Assembly: GCA_963662175.1 (NCBI GenBank)
Contig: OY759221.1
Coordinates: 1,426,001-1,490,000 of the forward strand
Direction of reading: 5' to 3'
DNA: 64,000 nucleotides
DNA from: Aradus depressus
Taxonomy: Eukaryota > Arthropoda > Insecta > Hemiptera > Aradidae
Made by a program: the position numbers and the translations under genes. The notes beneath the pieces are model-generated. The model saw only the letters and a program-made list of their open reading frames with translations, was not told the DNA's origin and made no database searches. Of the stretch, positions 10,225 through 21,169 are shown in pieces; position 1 is the stretch's first letter, and every line of letters starts with the position of its first letter.

Positions 10225-11035
10225 TTACTTCCCCAGCTGTACAAGGTATAGGGAAAGTAAGGTATTCGTTCAAAAATTCGATGCGGAGTTTTCAACGGAA
10301 TTTCATGTTTTCCGACCTCGTAGATTCCAAATAGAAAAAAAAAAAAAAAATTCGGTGTGTCTGTGAACACGATAAATCCCGATAGAATGAATGTATCGAC
10401 ACGAAATTTATATATGAATCCAGAACTCTCCAACGACGACAGCTTTTGTTTTTCAACCAAATCGACCAAGAGGAAGGGGGAGGCTTAACATAAAATTTGT
10501 AATAACTTTCGATAGAATGAATATATCAACACGAAATTTTACATGTGTGACCAAAATGCCTTGAGGACAACACAGGTCGATTTTCAGCCAAATCGGCCAA
10601 CGGAGAGGGGGGGGGGGGGTTAGGAGAGAAGCTCAATTCAAAAACCCTAATAACTGCCGATGTAATGAATTTATCGATACAAAATTTAGTATTTAGGAGC
10701 TACATTGTTTAGTTATTATGACTCATGCCCAGGCTTAAACTACGAGGTCACATCGCCTACTACCAGACCGCTCTTTCGTCACTCTGGTGGACCAGACAGG
10801 CTCGAGACCATCGCTTAACGTCCCATCCGAAGGATGGCGTGCTTAAGTTTATTTTACCTCCCAGATAAAATAAACTAAGAGCCTCGGTCGGGTTTCGAAC
10901 CCACGATCTTGAGCTCAGAAGGCAAGCACGCATACCGCTGAGCTACCGGCGCCCCTAGCTCCAATGTATTACCGCAAACGGTGACTGGAGTTAATTGTAT
11001 AATTCGTTCTGGGGAAGTATATTCTCGATGATTCT
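10225..11035 (+). repeat. dispersed repeat family X, near full length, split by a SINE
   Basis: The longest copy. It begins acttccccagctgtacaa, passes through several gatagaatgaatgtatcg-type modules about 120-130 bases apart, and ends ctggggaagtatatt. A SINE at 10711-10954 interrupts it, so the SINE is younger. Terminal acttccccag and ctggggaagt are reverse complements. There is no coding frame. Confidence 0.7.
10711..10954 (-). mobile_element. tRNA-derived SINE, copy 1
   Basis: On the minus strand the element starts gcgccggtagctcagcggta, a pol III A-box region, and carries the B box ggttcgaaacc. These are followed by a non-tRNA body containing a conserved core at 10809-10843 (atccttcggatgggacgtta on the minus strand) and an end with catgagtc. 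Further copies lie at 37.97, 41.1, 45.5, 59.7 and 61.6 kb. It sits inside repeat X, with similar flanks (agctacattg and agctccaatg) that look like a decayed target duplication. Confidence 0.85.
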
Positions 11036-11100
11036 TTTTTTGTTTTCTTTAGAAAAAATGAAATACGTTTAAAATAATAGAACTTTTGTTTTTATATAAT

Positions 11101-12280
11101 ACTAGCAGTAATACCCGGCGTTGCCCTTTTGTGACATATACACTCTATATTTCTATTTGGCTTTTAAGAATACTACATGTGAAATTCCATGACAATACGA
11201 CCAACCGTTAATGAGCTAGCACTATATTTATACTTAGGCCCCCCCCCGCCACAACCCCCCCTCCCGTAAACAATTTTGAGCCGTCACACCGCCTATTTTT
11301 CTATTTGGCCTCCGGGAATGCTACATGTGAAATTTCGTGACAATCCGACCAACCGTTAAAGAATTAGCTCTATATTTATACTTAGGCCCCCCCACAACCC
11401 CCCCTCCCGTTCAAAACTTTGGGACGCCACACACCTTTTTTTCCTATTTGGCTTTTAAAAATACTACGTGAAATTTTATGACGATTCGCCCATTAGTTAA
11501 TGAGTTAGCTCTATATTTATACTTGGGCCCCCCCACAACCCCCCCTCCCGTTCAAAACTTTGGGACGCCACACACCTTATTTTTCTATTTGGCCTTCAGG
11601 AATACTCCATGTAAAATTTCGTGACAATCCGACCAACCGTTAAAGAATTAGCTCTATATTTATACTTAGGCCCCCCTTACAACCCCCCCTCCCGTTCAAA
11701 ACTTTGGGACGCCACACACCTTTTTTTCCTATTTGGCTTTTAAAAATACTACGTGAAATTTCATGACGATTCGCCCATTAGTTAATGAGTTAGCTCTATA
11801 TTTATACTTAGGCCCCCCCACAAACCCCCCTCCCGTTCAAAACTTTGGGACGCCACACACCTTTTTTTCTTGTTTGGCTTTTAAAAAGACTACGTGTGAA
11901 ATTTCATGACAATTCGACCATTAGTTAATGTGTTAGCACTATTTATATACTTAGGCCCCCCTTACAACCCCCCCTCCCGATCAAAACTTTGGGACGCCAC
12001 ACACCTTTTTTTCCTGTTTGGATTTTAAAAAGACTACCTGTGAAATTTCATGACAATTCGCCCAACTGTTAAAGAGTTAGCACTATTTATATACTTAGGC
12101 CCCCCTTACAACCCCCCCTCCCGATCAAAATTTTGGGACGCCACATAGCCTATTATTCAATCGGGCTCAAAAGAATGCTACATTGGCAGTTTCATAAAAA
12201 TCCGTCCAGCGGTTTGGGCGTGATGCTGGAACAAACATACAAACAAACAAACAAACCCCGTTTCAGCTTTATTAATATAG
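11101..12280 (+). mobile_element. minisatellite-bearing element, copy A (short form)
   Basis: Starts actagcagtaatacccggcg and ends ccgtttcagctttattaata, followed at once by the start of copy B. Copy A lacks the 33/66-bp array. It goes straight from the head into about seven units of the 143-bp C-rich repeat, then a unique tail containing gtccagcggtttgggcgtga and an aaac-rich stretch. There is no coding frame. I do not know the class. Head-to-tail copies with internal minisatellites recall Helitron-related or other non-autonomous elements. Confidence 0.7.
11128..12150 (+). repeat. 143-bp C-rich tandem array (in copy A)
   Basis: Unit length measured between successive tcaaaacttt anchors is 141-144. 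Each unit carries tatttggc, gtgaaatttc, gaccaaccgttaa, tatatttatactta, a C-rich block and gggacgccacacacc. Alternate units carry tttggcttttaaaaa or tttggccttcaggaa. Confidence 0.9.
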
Positions 12281-12424
12281 ACTAGCAGTAATACCCGGCG
12301 TTGCCCGGGGAACTTTGATTTTTGTCCCAATATCTTCTATAACGCTATTCAGTTCCTCGACAGTGCATTCATGATGTTATAATTTTCAATTATTCATACG
12401 GAATAAGGCTTATAGTCCTTCAGC

Positions 12425-14560
12425 TGTTGTAACGCTAGTAAGTTTTTAGGACTCCTGGGCACCAAAGCTAGTATGCGCCTTTCAACGGCGGAAGCCACAC
12501 CTAGTAAATACTTAGCATCGCTGGACGTCATAGTCAGTGCGTACTTAAGAACGTTTGTGACCACAGCTAGTACGTAGTTGGGAATGCTGGGCATCATAGC
12601 TAGTATGTGCCTTGCGACGGCGGACCCCACAGCTAGTACGAAGTTAGGAACGCTGGGCATCACAGCTATTAAGTGCCTTGCTACAGCGGACCCCACAGCT
12701 AGTACGTAGTTAAATACGCTGGGCATTACAGTTAGTAAGTGCTTTGCAACAGCGAACTTCACAGCTAGTACATAGTTAGGAACGCTGGGCACTACAGCTA
12801 GTAAATGCCTTGCAACAACGGACCCCACAGCTAGTACGAAGTTAGGAACGCTGGGCACTACAGCTAGTAAATGCCTTGCAACAACGGACCCCACAGCTAG
12901 TACGATATTAGGAACCCTGGGCATCACAGCTAGTATGCTTTTGCAACTGCGGACCCCACAGATAGTATGTAGTTAGAACCACAGGGCATCACAGCTAGTA
13001 TGAGTTTTGCAACGGTGGACCCCACAGCTAGTACCTACGTAGTTAAATACGCTGGGCCACACTGCTAGCGCCTTGCAACAGCGGACCCCACAGCTAGTAT
13101 GTAGTTAAATACGCTGGGCATTACAGTTAGTAAGTGCTTTGCAACAGCGAACTTCACAGCTAGTACATAGTTAGGAACGCTGGGCACTACAGCTAGTAAA
13201 TGCCTTGCAACAACGGACCCCACAGCTAGTACGTAGTTAGGAACGCTGGTCACCACAACTAGTATGTGCCTCGCAACAGCGGACCCCACAGCTAGTACGT
13301 AGTTAAATACGCTGGGCATTACAGTTAGTAAGTGCTTTGCAACAGCGAACTTCACAGCTAGTACATAGTTAGGAACGCTGGGCATCACAGCTATTAAGTG
13401 CCTTGCTACAGCGGACCCCACAGCTAGTACGTAGTTAAATACGCTGGGCATTACAGTTAGTAAGTGCTTTGCAACAGCGAACTTCACAGCTAGTACATAG
13501 TTAGGAACGCTGGGCACTACAGCTAGTAAATGCCTTGCAACAACGGACCCCACAGCTAGTACGAAGTTAGGAACGCTGGGCACTACAGCTAGTAAATGCC
13601 TTGCAACAACGGACCCCACAGCTAGTACGATATTAGGAACCCTGGGCATCACAGCTAGTATGCTTTTGCAACTGCGGACCCCACAGATAGTATGTAGTTA
13701 GAACCACAGGGCATCACAGCTAGTATGAGTTTTGCAACGGTGGACCCCACAGCTAGTACCTACGTAGTTAAATACGCTGGGCCACACTGCTAGCGCCTTG
13801 CAACAGCGGACCCCACAGCTAGTATGTAGTTAAATACGCTGGGCATTACAGTTAGTAAGTGCTTTGCAACAGCGAACTTCACAGCTAGTACATAGTTAGG
13901 AACGCTGGGCACTACAGCTAGTAAATGCCTTGCAACAACGGACCCCACAGCTAGTACGTAGTTAGGAACGCTGGTCACCACAACTAGTATGTGCCTCGCA
14001 ACAGCGGACCCCACAGCTAGTACGTAGTTAAATACGCTGGGCATTACAGTTAGTAAGTGCTTTGCAACAGCGAACTTCACAGCTAGTACATAGTTAGGAA
14101 CGCTGGGCACTACAGCTAGTAAATGCCTTGCAACAACGGACCCCACAGCTAGTACGATATTAGGAACCCTGGGCATCACAGCTAGTATGCTTTTGCAACG
14201 ACGGACCCCACAGTTAGTACGTTTTTAGGAACGCTGGGCCCTACAGGTAGTAGGTGCTTTGCAACTGCGGACCCCACAGATAGTATGTAGTTAGAACCAC
14301 AGGGCATCACAGCTAGTATGAGTTTTGCAACGGTGGACCCCACAGCTAGTACCTACGTAGTTAAATACGCTGGGCCACACTGCTAGCGCCTTGCAACAGC
14401 AGACCCCACAGCTAGTACATAGTTAGGAACGCTGGGGCTGAGCACTACAGCTAGTAAGTGCCTTGCAACAGCGGACCCCACAGCTAGTATGATATTAGGA
14501 ACGCTGGACATCACAGCTAGTAAATGTCATGCAACAGTGAACCCCACAGCGAATATATAG
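12425..14560 (-). repeat. 33/66-bp minisatellite (copy B)
   Basis: Two alternating ~33-base subunits, each ending in cagctagta, form a 66-base unit. As 33 is a multiple of three, one minus-strand frame stays open for up to 195 codons and repeats two 11-residue phrases (MPSVPNYVLAV and GSAVARHLLAV). This block contains a 725-base internal duplication (12928-13652 repeated at 13653-14377) that is absent from copy D. I regard the reading frame as a by-product of the repeat length, not as a gene. Confidence 0.9.
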
Positions 14561-14564
14561 TTAC

Positions 14565-16145
14565 TACTACTACTACATGTGAAATTCATGGCAATCCGAT
14601 TCATGACAATACGATCAACCGTTAATGAGCTAGCTCTATATTTATACCCCCCCCCCCCCCCCTCAACCCCGCCACCCGTTCAAAACTTCGGGACGCCACA
14701 CACCTTATTTTTCTATTTGGCCTTCAGGAATAATATATGCGAAATTTCGTGACAATACGACCAACCGTTAATGAGCTAACTCTATATGTATCTTTAGCCC
14801 CCCCACAACCCTCCTTCCTGTTCAAAAATTTGGGCCGTCACACACCTAATATTTCTATTTGACCCTTAGGAATATTACATGTGAAATTTCATGACGATTC
14901 GCCCATTAGTTAATGAGTTAGCTCTATATTTATACTTAGGCCCCCCCACAACCCCCCTCCCGTTCAAAACTTTGGGACGCCAACCACCTTTTTTTGCTAT
15001 TTGGCTTTTAAAAATACTACATGTGAAATTTCATGACAATTCGCCCATTAGTTAATGAGTTAGCTCTATATTTATACTTAGGCCCCCCCACATCCCCCCC
15101 TCCCGTTCAAAACGTTGGGACGCCACACACCTTATTTTTCTATTTGGCCTTCAGGAATACTCCATGTGAAATTTCGTGACAATCCGACAACCGTTAAAGA
15201 ATTAGCTCTATATTTATACTTAGGCCCCCCTTACAACCCCCCCTCCCGTTCAAAACTTTGGGACGCCACACACCTTTTTTTGCTATTTGGCTTTTAAAAA
15301 TACTACATGTGAAATTTCATGACGATTCGCTCATTAGTTAATGAGTTAGCTCTATATTTATACTTAGGCCCCCCCACAACCTCCCCTCCCGTTCAAAACT
15401 TTGGGACGCCACACACCTTATTTTTCTATTTGGCCTTCAGGAATACTCCATGTGAAATTTCGTGGCAATCCGACCAACCGTTAAAGAATTAGCTCTATAT
15501 TTATACTTAGGCCCCCCTTACAACCCCCCCTCCCGTTCAAAACTTTGGGACGCCACACACCTTTTCTTCCTATTTGGCTTTTAAAAATACTACGTGAAAT
15601 TTCATGACGATTCGCCCATTAGTTAATGAGTTAGCTCTATATTTATACTTAGGCCCCCCCACAACCCCCCCTCCCGATCAAAACTTTGGGACGCCACACA
15701 CCTTTTCTTCCTATTTGGCTTTTAAAAATACTACATGTGAAATTTCATGACAATTCGACCATTAGTTAATGTGTTAGCACTATTTATATACTTAGGCCCC
15801 CCTTACAACCCCCCCTCCCGATCAAAACTTTGGGACGCCACACACCTTTTTTTCCTATTTGGCTTTTAAAAATACTACATGTGAAATTTCATGACGATTC
15901 GCCCATTAGTTAATGAGTTAGCTCTATATTTATACTTAGGCCCCCCCACAACCCCCCCTCCCGTTCAAAACTTTGGGACGCCACACATCTTTTTTTCGTG
16001 TTTGGCTTTTAAAAAGACTACGTGTGAAATTTCATGACAATCCGACCAACCGTAATGAGGTAGGACTATTTATATACTTAGGCCCCCCTTACAACCCTCC
16101 CTACCGTTCAAAATTCTGGGACGCCACATAGCCTATTATTCAATC
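14565..16145 (+). repeat. 143-bp C-rich tandem array (copy B)
   Basis: About eleven units of the same repeat as in copy A, with variable poly-C length (18 C at the first unit). It runs into the shortened element tail. Confidence 0.9.
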
Positions 16146-16187
16146 GGGCTCAAAAGAATGCCCCGTTTCAGCTTTATTTATATAGAT

Positions 16188-18136
16188 TATATCACAATGT
16201 ACACAAGTTTTAATTTGTGTTCATATCTATACATACATTTTTTTTTTTGGCATTTTTCTTCCATAGTGGATCGGTGTCACCATATTTAAAGTCAGTCTGA
16301 ACGTTGTGCTGACGTTGGCATAATCCGAAACCAGCACACTCTATGGCTCTGTCAGTTAACAAATATTAAATCTATAAACCGTTAAAAAGCAAGAAATTTG
16401 AAGAATGGAGTCTACCGAGCTCAGGATCGCCACTTAGAAATCTAGCTGAGGCACTTAGGTCAGATGTTTTAATCGGCAAGTTAAAAATAACTTTGAGCAC
16501 TTCGTCCTTCGGATGGGACATTAAGCGATGATTCAGGGCTTTTTCGAATGTGAGGTACTCGATAATGAGACGTATGTTATGTAAATAAACCTGGGTAGGT
16601 CAATTTCCACTTAGGTTGAAAGCCTTGAGCACGTCGTCCTTCGGATGGGACTTTCCGGATATATCTGAATCTGTAGTATCAGTTTTTACAATTATTAAGC
16701 CTATAAACCGTTAAATAGCGCGAATTTTTTGAAAAACGTTTTCATTTTGATTTTTGTGTGGGGTTCAGATAATCCGGTCGTTCTCTATCAGTTTTAACAA
16801 ATATTTAATCTATAACCCGTTAAAAAGCGAGAAATTTGAAGAATGGAGTCTACCGAGCGCAGGATCGCCACTTAGAAATCTAGCTGAGGCACTTAGGTCA
16901 GATGTTTTAATCGGGAAGTGAAAAATAACTATGAGCACGTCGTCCTTCGGATGGGACTTTAAGCGATGTTCCAGGACTTTTTCGAATGTGAGGTACTCGA
17001 TAATGAGACGTATGTTATGTAAATAAACCTGGGTAGGTGAAATTTCACTTAGGTTGAAAATAGCCTTGAGCACGTCGTCCTTCGGATGGGACTTTCCGGA
17101 TAAATCTGAATCTGTCGTATCAGTTTTAACAATTATTAACCCTATAAACCGTTAAATAGCGCAAATTTTTTGAAAAACATTTTTATTTTGATTTTTGTGT
17201 AGGATTCAGATAATCCGGTCGTTCTCTATCAGTTTTAACAAATATTAAATCTATAAACCGTTAAAAAGCGAGAAATTTCAAGAATGGAGTCTACCGAGCT
17301 CAGGATCGCCACTTAGAAATCTAGTTGAGGCACTTAGGTCAGATGTTTCAATCGGGAAGTTAAAAAACACTTTGAGCACGTCGTCCTTCGGATGGGACTT
17401 TAAGCGATGATCCAGGGCTTTTTCGATTGTGAGTTACTCGATAATGAGACGTATGTTATGTAAATAAACCTGGGTAGGTGAAATATCACTTAGGTTGAAA
17501 ATAGCCTTGAGCACGTCGTCCTTCGGATGGGACTTTCCGGATAAATCTGAATCTCTCGTATCAGTTTTAACAATTATTAAGCCTATAAACCGTTAAATAG
17601 CGCAAATTTTTTGAAAAACATTTTTATTTTGATTTTTGTGTAGGATTCAGATAATCCGGTCGTTCTCTATCAGTTTTAACAAATATTAAATCTATAAACC
17701 GTTAAAAAGCGAGAAATTTCAAGAATGGAGTCTACCGAGCTCAGGATCGCCACTTAGAAATCTAGCTGAGGCACTTAGGTCAGATGTTTCAATCGGGAAG
17801 TTAAAAAACACTTTGAGCACGTCGTCCTTCGGATGGGACTTTAAGCGATGATCCAGGGCTTTTTCGAATGTGAGGTACTCGATAATGAGACGTATGTTAT
17901 GTAAATAAACCTGGTTAGGTGAAATTTCACTTAGGTTGAAAATAGCCTTGAGCACGTCGTCCGTCGGATGGGACTTTTCGGATATATCTGATTCTGTCGT
18001 ATCAGTTTTAACAATTATTAAGCCTATAAACCGTTAAATAGCGTGAATTTTTTGAAAAACATTTTTATTTTGATTTTTGTGTAGGATTCAGATAATCCGG
18101 TCGTTCTCTATCAGTTTTAACAAATATTAAATCTAT
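16188..18136 (+). repeat. 440-bp SINE-derived tandem array, left copy
   Basis: Four units with anchors (gttaaaaagc) at 16381, 16819, 17260 and 17701, a period of 438-441. Each unit holds two agcacgtcgtccttcggatg motifs. The segment at 16496-16530 and its equivalents match the core of the local SINE at roughly 32 of 35 positions, and neighbouring bases align with the SINE from its B-box region onward. The tRNA-like B box itself is degraded. There is no coding frame. Two open stretches of about 80 codons on the minus strand are repeat-driven. Confidence 0.85.
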
Positions 18137-18274
18137 AGCAGTTATACCCGGCGTTGCCCGGGGAACTTTGATTTTTCTCCCAATATCTTTTATAACGCTA
18201 TTCAGTTCCTCGACAGTACATTCATGATGTTATAATTTTCAATTATTCATACGGAATAAGGCTTATAGTCCTTC

Positions 18275-19335
18275 AGCTGTTCTAACGCTAGTAAGTTTTT
18301 AGGATCCCTGGGCACCACATCTAGTATGCGCCTTTCAACGGCGGAAGCCACACCTAGTGAATACTTAGCATCGCTGGACGTCCTAGTCAGTGCGTACTTA
18401 AGAACGTTTGTGACCACAGCTAGTATGTGGCTTGCAACGCTGAGCACCACAGCTAGTACGTAGTTGGGAATGCTGGGCATCATAGCTAGTATGTGCCTTG
18501 CGACGGCGGACCCAACAGCTAGTACGTAGTTAGGAACGCTGGTCACCACAGCTAGTATGTGCCTCGCAACAGCGGACCCCACAGCTAGTACGAAGTTAGG
18601 AACGCTGGGCATCACAGCTATTAAGTGCCTTGCAACAGCGGACCCCACAGCTAGTATGTAGTTAAATACGCTGGGCATTACAGTTAGTAAGTGCTTTGCA
18701 ACAGCGAACTTCACAGCTAGTACATAGTTAGGAACGCTGGGCACTACAGCTAGTAAATGCCTTGCTACAACGGACCCCACAGCTAGTACGAAGTTAGGAA
18801 CGCTGGGCACTACAGCTAGTAAATGCCTTGCAACAACGGACCCCACAGCTAGTACGATATTAGGAACCCTGGGCATCACAGCTAGTATGCTTTTGCAACG
18901 ACGGACCCCACAGCTAGTACGTTTTTAGGAACGCTGGGCCCTACAGGTAGTAGGTGACTTGCAACTGCGAACCCCACAGATAGTATATAGTTAGAACCAC
19001 AGGGCATCACAGCTAGTATGAGTTTTGCAACGGCGGACCCCACAGCTAGTACCTACGAGTAAAATACGCTGGGCCACACTGCTAGCGCCTTGCAACAGCA
19101 GACCCCACAGCTAGTACGTAATTAGAAACGCTGGGCATTACAGCTAGTGAATGTCTTATAGGTGCCTTGCAACAGCGAACCCCACAGCCAGTACATAGTT
19201 AGGAACGCTGGGGCTGAGCACTACAGCTAGTAAGTACCTTGCAACAGCGGACCCCACAGCTAGTACGATATTAGGAACGCTGGGCATCACAGCTAGTAAA
19301 TGTCTTGCAACAGTGAACCCCACAGCGAATACACA
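18275..19335 (-). repeat. 33/66-bp minisatellite (copy C)
   Basis: Same unit as in copy B. The minus-strand frame at 18247-18879 stays open for 210 codons and ends LKDYKPYSV in the unique head region. Confidence 0.9.
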
Positions 19336-19339
19336 GTTA

Positions 19340-20890
19340 CTACTACTACATGTGAAATTCATGACAATCCGATTGCCCTTTAATCATTCAGCATTATTTT
19401 TATGCTTAGCCCCCCCCCCCCTCCAAATTTTTAAGATGTCACATAGTGTATTTTTCTATTTGGCCATCAAGAATACTACATGTGAAATTCCATGACAATC
19501 CAATCATCCGTTAATGACCTATCACTATCTTCAAATTTAGGCCTACCCCCATAACCCCCCTCCCGTTCACAATTGTTTGATGTCAAACACCCTATTTTTC
19601 TATTTGGCCTTTATGAATACTACATGTGAAATTTCGTGACAATCCGATCATCCGTTAATGACTTATCACTATACTTATACTTAGGCCCCCATCAATCCAT
19701 CCTCCCGTTCAAAATTTTGTGACTTATACACCCTATATTTCTATTTGGCTTTTAAGAATACTACATGTGAAATTCCATGACAATACGACCAACCTTTAAT
19801 GAGCTACCACTATATTTATACTTAGCCCCCTCCCCCCCCCCCCCCCCCACAACCCCCCCCTCCCGTTCAAAACTTTGGGACGCCACACACCTTATTTTTT
19901 ATTTGGCCTTCAGGAATACTACATGGGAAATTTCGTGACAATACGATCAACCGTTAATGAGCCAGCTCTATATTTATATTTAGCCCCCCCCCCCCCCAAA
20001 CCCCCCACCCGATCAAAACTTTGGGACGCCACACACCTTATTTTTCTATTTGGCCTCCGGGAATGCTACATGTGAAATTTCGTGACAATCCGACCAACCG
20101 TTAAAGAATTAGCTCTATATTTATACTTAGGCCCCCCCACAACCCCCCCTCCCGTTCAAAACTTTGGGACGCCACACACCTTTTTTTCCTATTTGGCTTT
20201 TAAAAATACTACGTGAAATTTTATGACGATTCGCCCATTAGTTAATGAGTTAGCTCTATATTTATACTTGGGCCCCCCCACAACCCCCCCTCCCGTTCAA
20301 AACTTTGGGACGCCACACACCTTATTTTTCTATTTGGCCTTCAGGAATACTCCATGTAAAATTTCGTGACAATCCGACCAACCGTTAAAGAATTAGCTCT
20401 ATATTTATACTTAGGCCCCCCTTACAACCCCCCCTCCCGTTCAAAACTTTGGGACGCCACACACCTTTTTTTCCTATTTGGCTTTTAAAAATACTACGTG
20501 AAATTTCATGACGATTCGCCCATTAGTTAATGAGTTAGCTCTATATTTATACTTAGGCCCCCCCACAAACCCCCCTCCCGTTCAAAACTTTGGGACGCCA
20601 CACACCTTTTTTTCTTGTTTGGCTTTTAAAAAGACTACGTGTGAAATTTCATGACAATTCGACCATTAGTTAATGTGTTAGCACTATTTATATACTTAGG
20701 CCCCCCTTACAACCCCCCCTCCCGATCAAAACTTTGGGACGCCACACACCTTTTTTTCCTGTTTGGATTTTAAAAAGACTACCTGTGAAATTTCATGACA
20801 ATTCGCCCAACTGTTAAAGAGTTAGCACTATTTATATACTTAGGCCCCCCTTACAACCCCCCCTCCCGATCAAAATTTTGGGACGCCACA
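19340..20890 (+). repeat. 143-bp C-rich tandem array (copy C)
   Basis: Begins with diverged units (for example gatgtcaaacaccc variants) and a long C run near 19829, then becomes homogeneous to the right. The more diverged units lie at the outer edge. Confidence 0.9.
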
Positions 20891-21169
20891 TAGCCTATTA
20901 TTCAATCGGGCTCAAAAGAATGCTACATTGGCAGTTTCATAAAAATCCGTCCAGCGGTTTGGGCGTGATGCTGGAACAAACATACAAACAAACAAACAAA
21001 CCCCGTTTCAGCTTTATTAATATAGACTAGCAGTAATACCCGGCGTTGCCCGGGGAACTTTGATTTTTGTCCCAATATCTTCTATAACGCTATTCAGTTC
21101 CTCGACAGTGCATTCATGATGTTATAATTTTCAATTATTCATACGGAATAAGGCTTATAGTCCTTCAGC

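Larger units (their letters stand above)
12281..16187 (+). mobile_element. minisatellite-bearing element, copy B
   Basis: Order: head (actagcagtaatacccggcg, then ttgcccggggaactttg), about 110 unique bases, the 33/66-bp array, the 143-bp array and a shortened tail (ccccgtttcagctttattta). It abuts copy A on the left and the 440-bp array on the right. Confidence 0.75.
11296..20040 (+). repeat. large direct duplication, left copy
   Basis: This segment recurs at 20041-28060. Landmarks align at an offset of 8745 bases up to the first minisatellite and about 8017-8021 afterwards. The difference is a 725-bp extra block in this copy. Both breakpoints fall in the same tatttttctatttggcct motif of the 143-bp repeat, as expected for unequal crossing-over. 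Differences seen are mostly poly-C length and rare single bases. Confidence 0.9.
18137..21025 (+). mobile_element. minisatellite-bearing element, copy C
   Basis: Head slightly altered (gcagttatacccggcg), then the 33/66-bp array, the 143-bp array and the full tail ending tttcagctttattaatatag. The breakpoint of the 8-kb duplication (20040/20041) lies inside its 143-bp array. Confidence 0.75.

Noticed and set aside
10930..10954. tRNA-like A and B boxes (also at 45470, 59733 and 61910) as true tRNA genes
   Set aside because: The A-box and B-box segments lack a complete cloverleaf with a paired acceptor stem, and each is followed by the same ~200-base non-tRNA body in several copies. They are SINE heads.
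13065..13652. Long minus-strand reading frames (up to 210 codons) in the 33/66-bp minisatellite as protein genes
   Set aside because: The repeat period is a multiple of three and the unit lacks stops, so the frame is open by construction. There is no start context, domain or intron support.
12425..14560. CRISPR-like array of regular repeats
   Set aside because: Units are contiguous 33-base tandem repeats without unique spacers, in a eukaryotic context with no cas genes.
16810..17073. Similar ~80-codon minus-strand frames at 16810 and 17719 (and duplicates) as a gene family
   Set aside because: They are the same part of consecutive 440-bp tandem units, and two of the four units break the frame.
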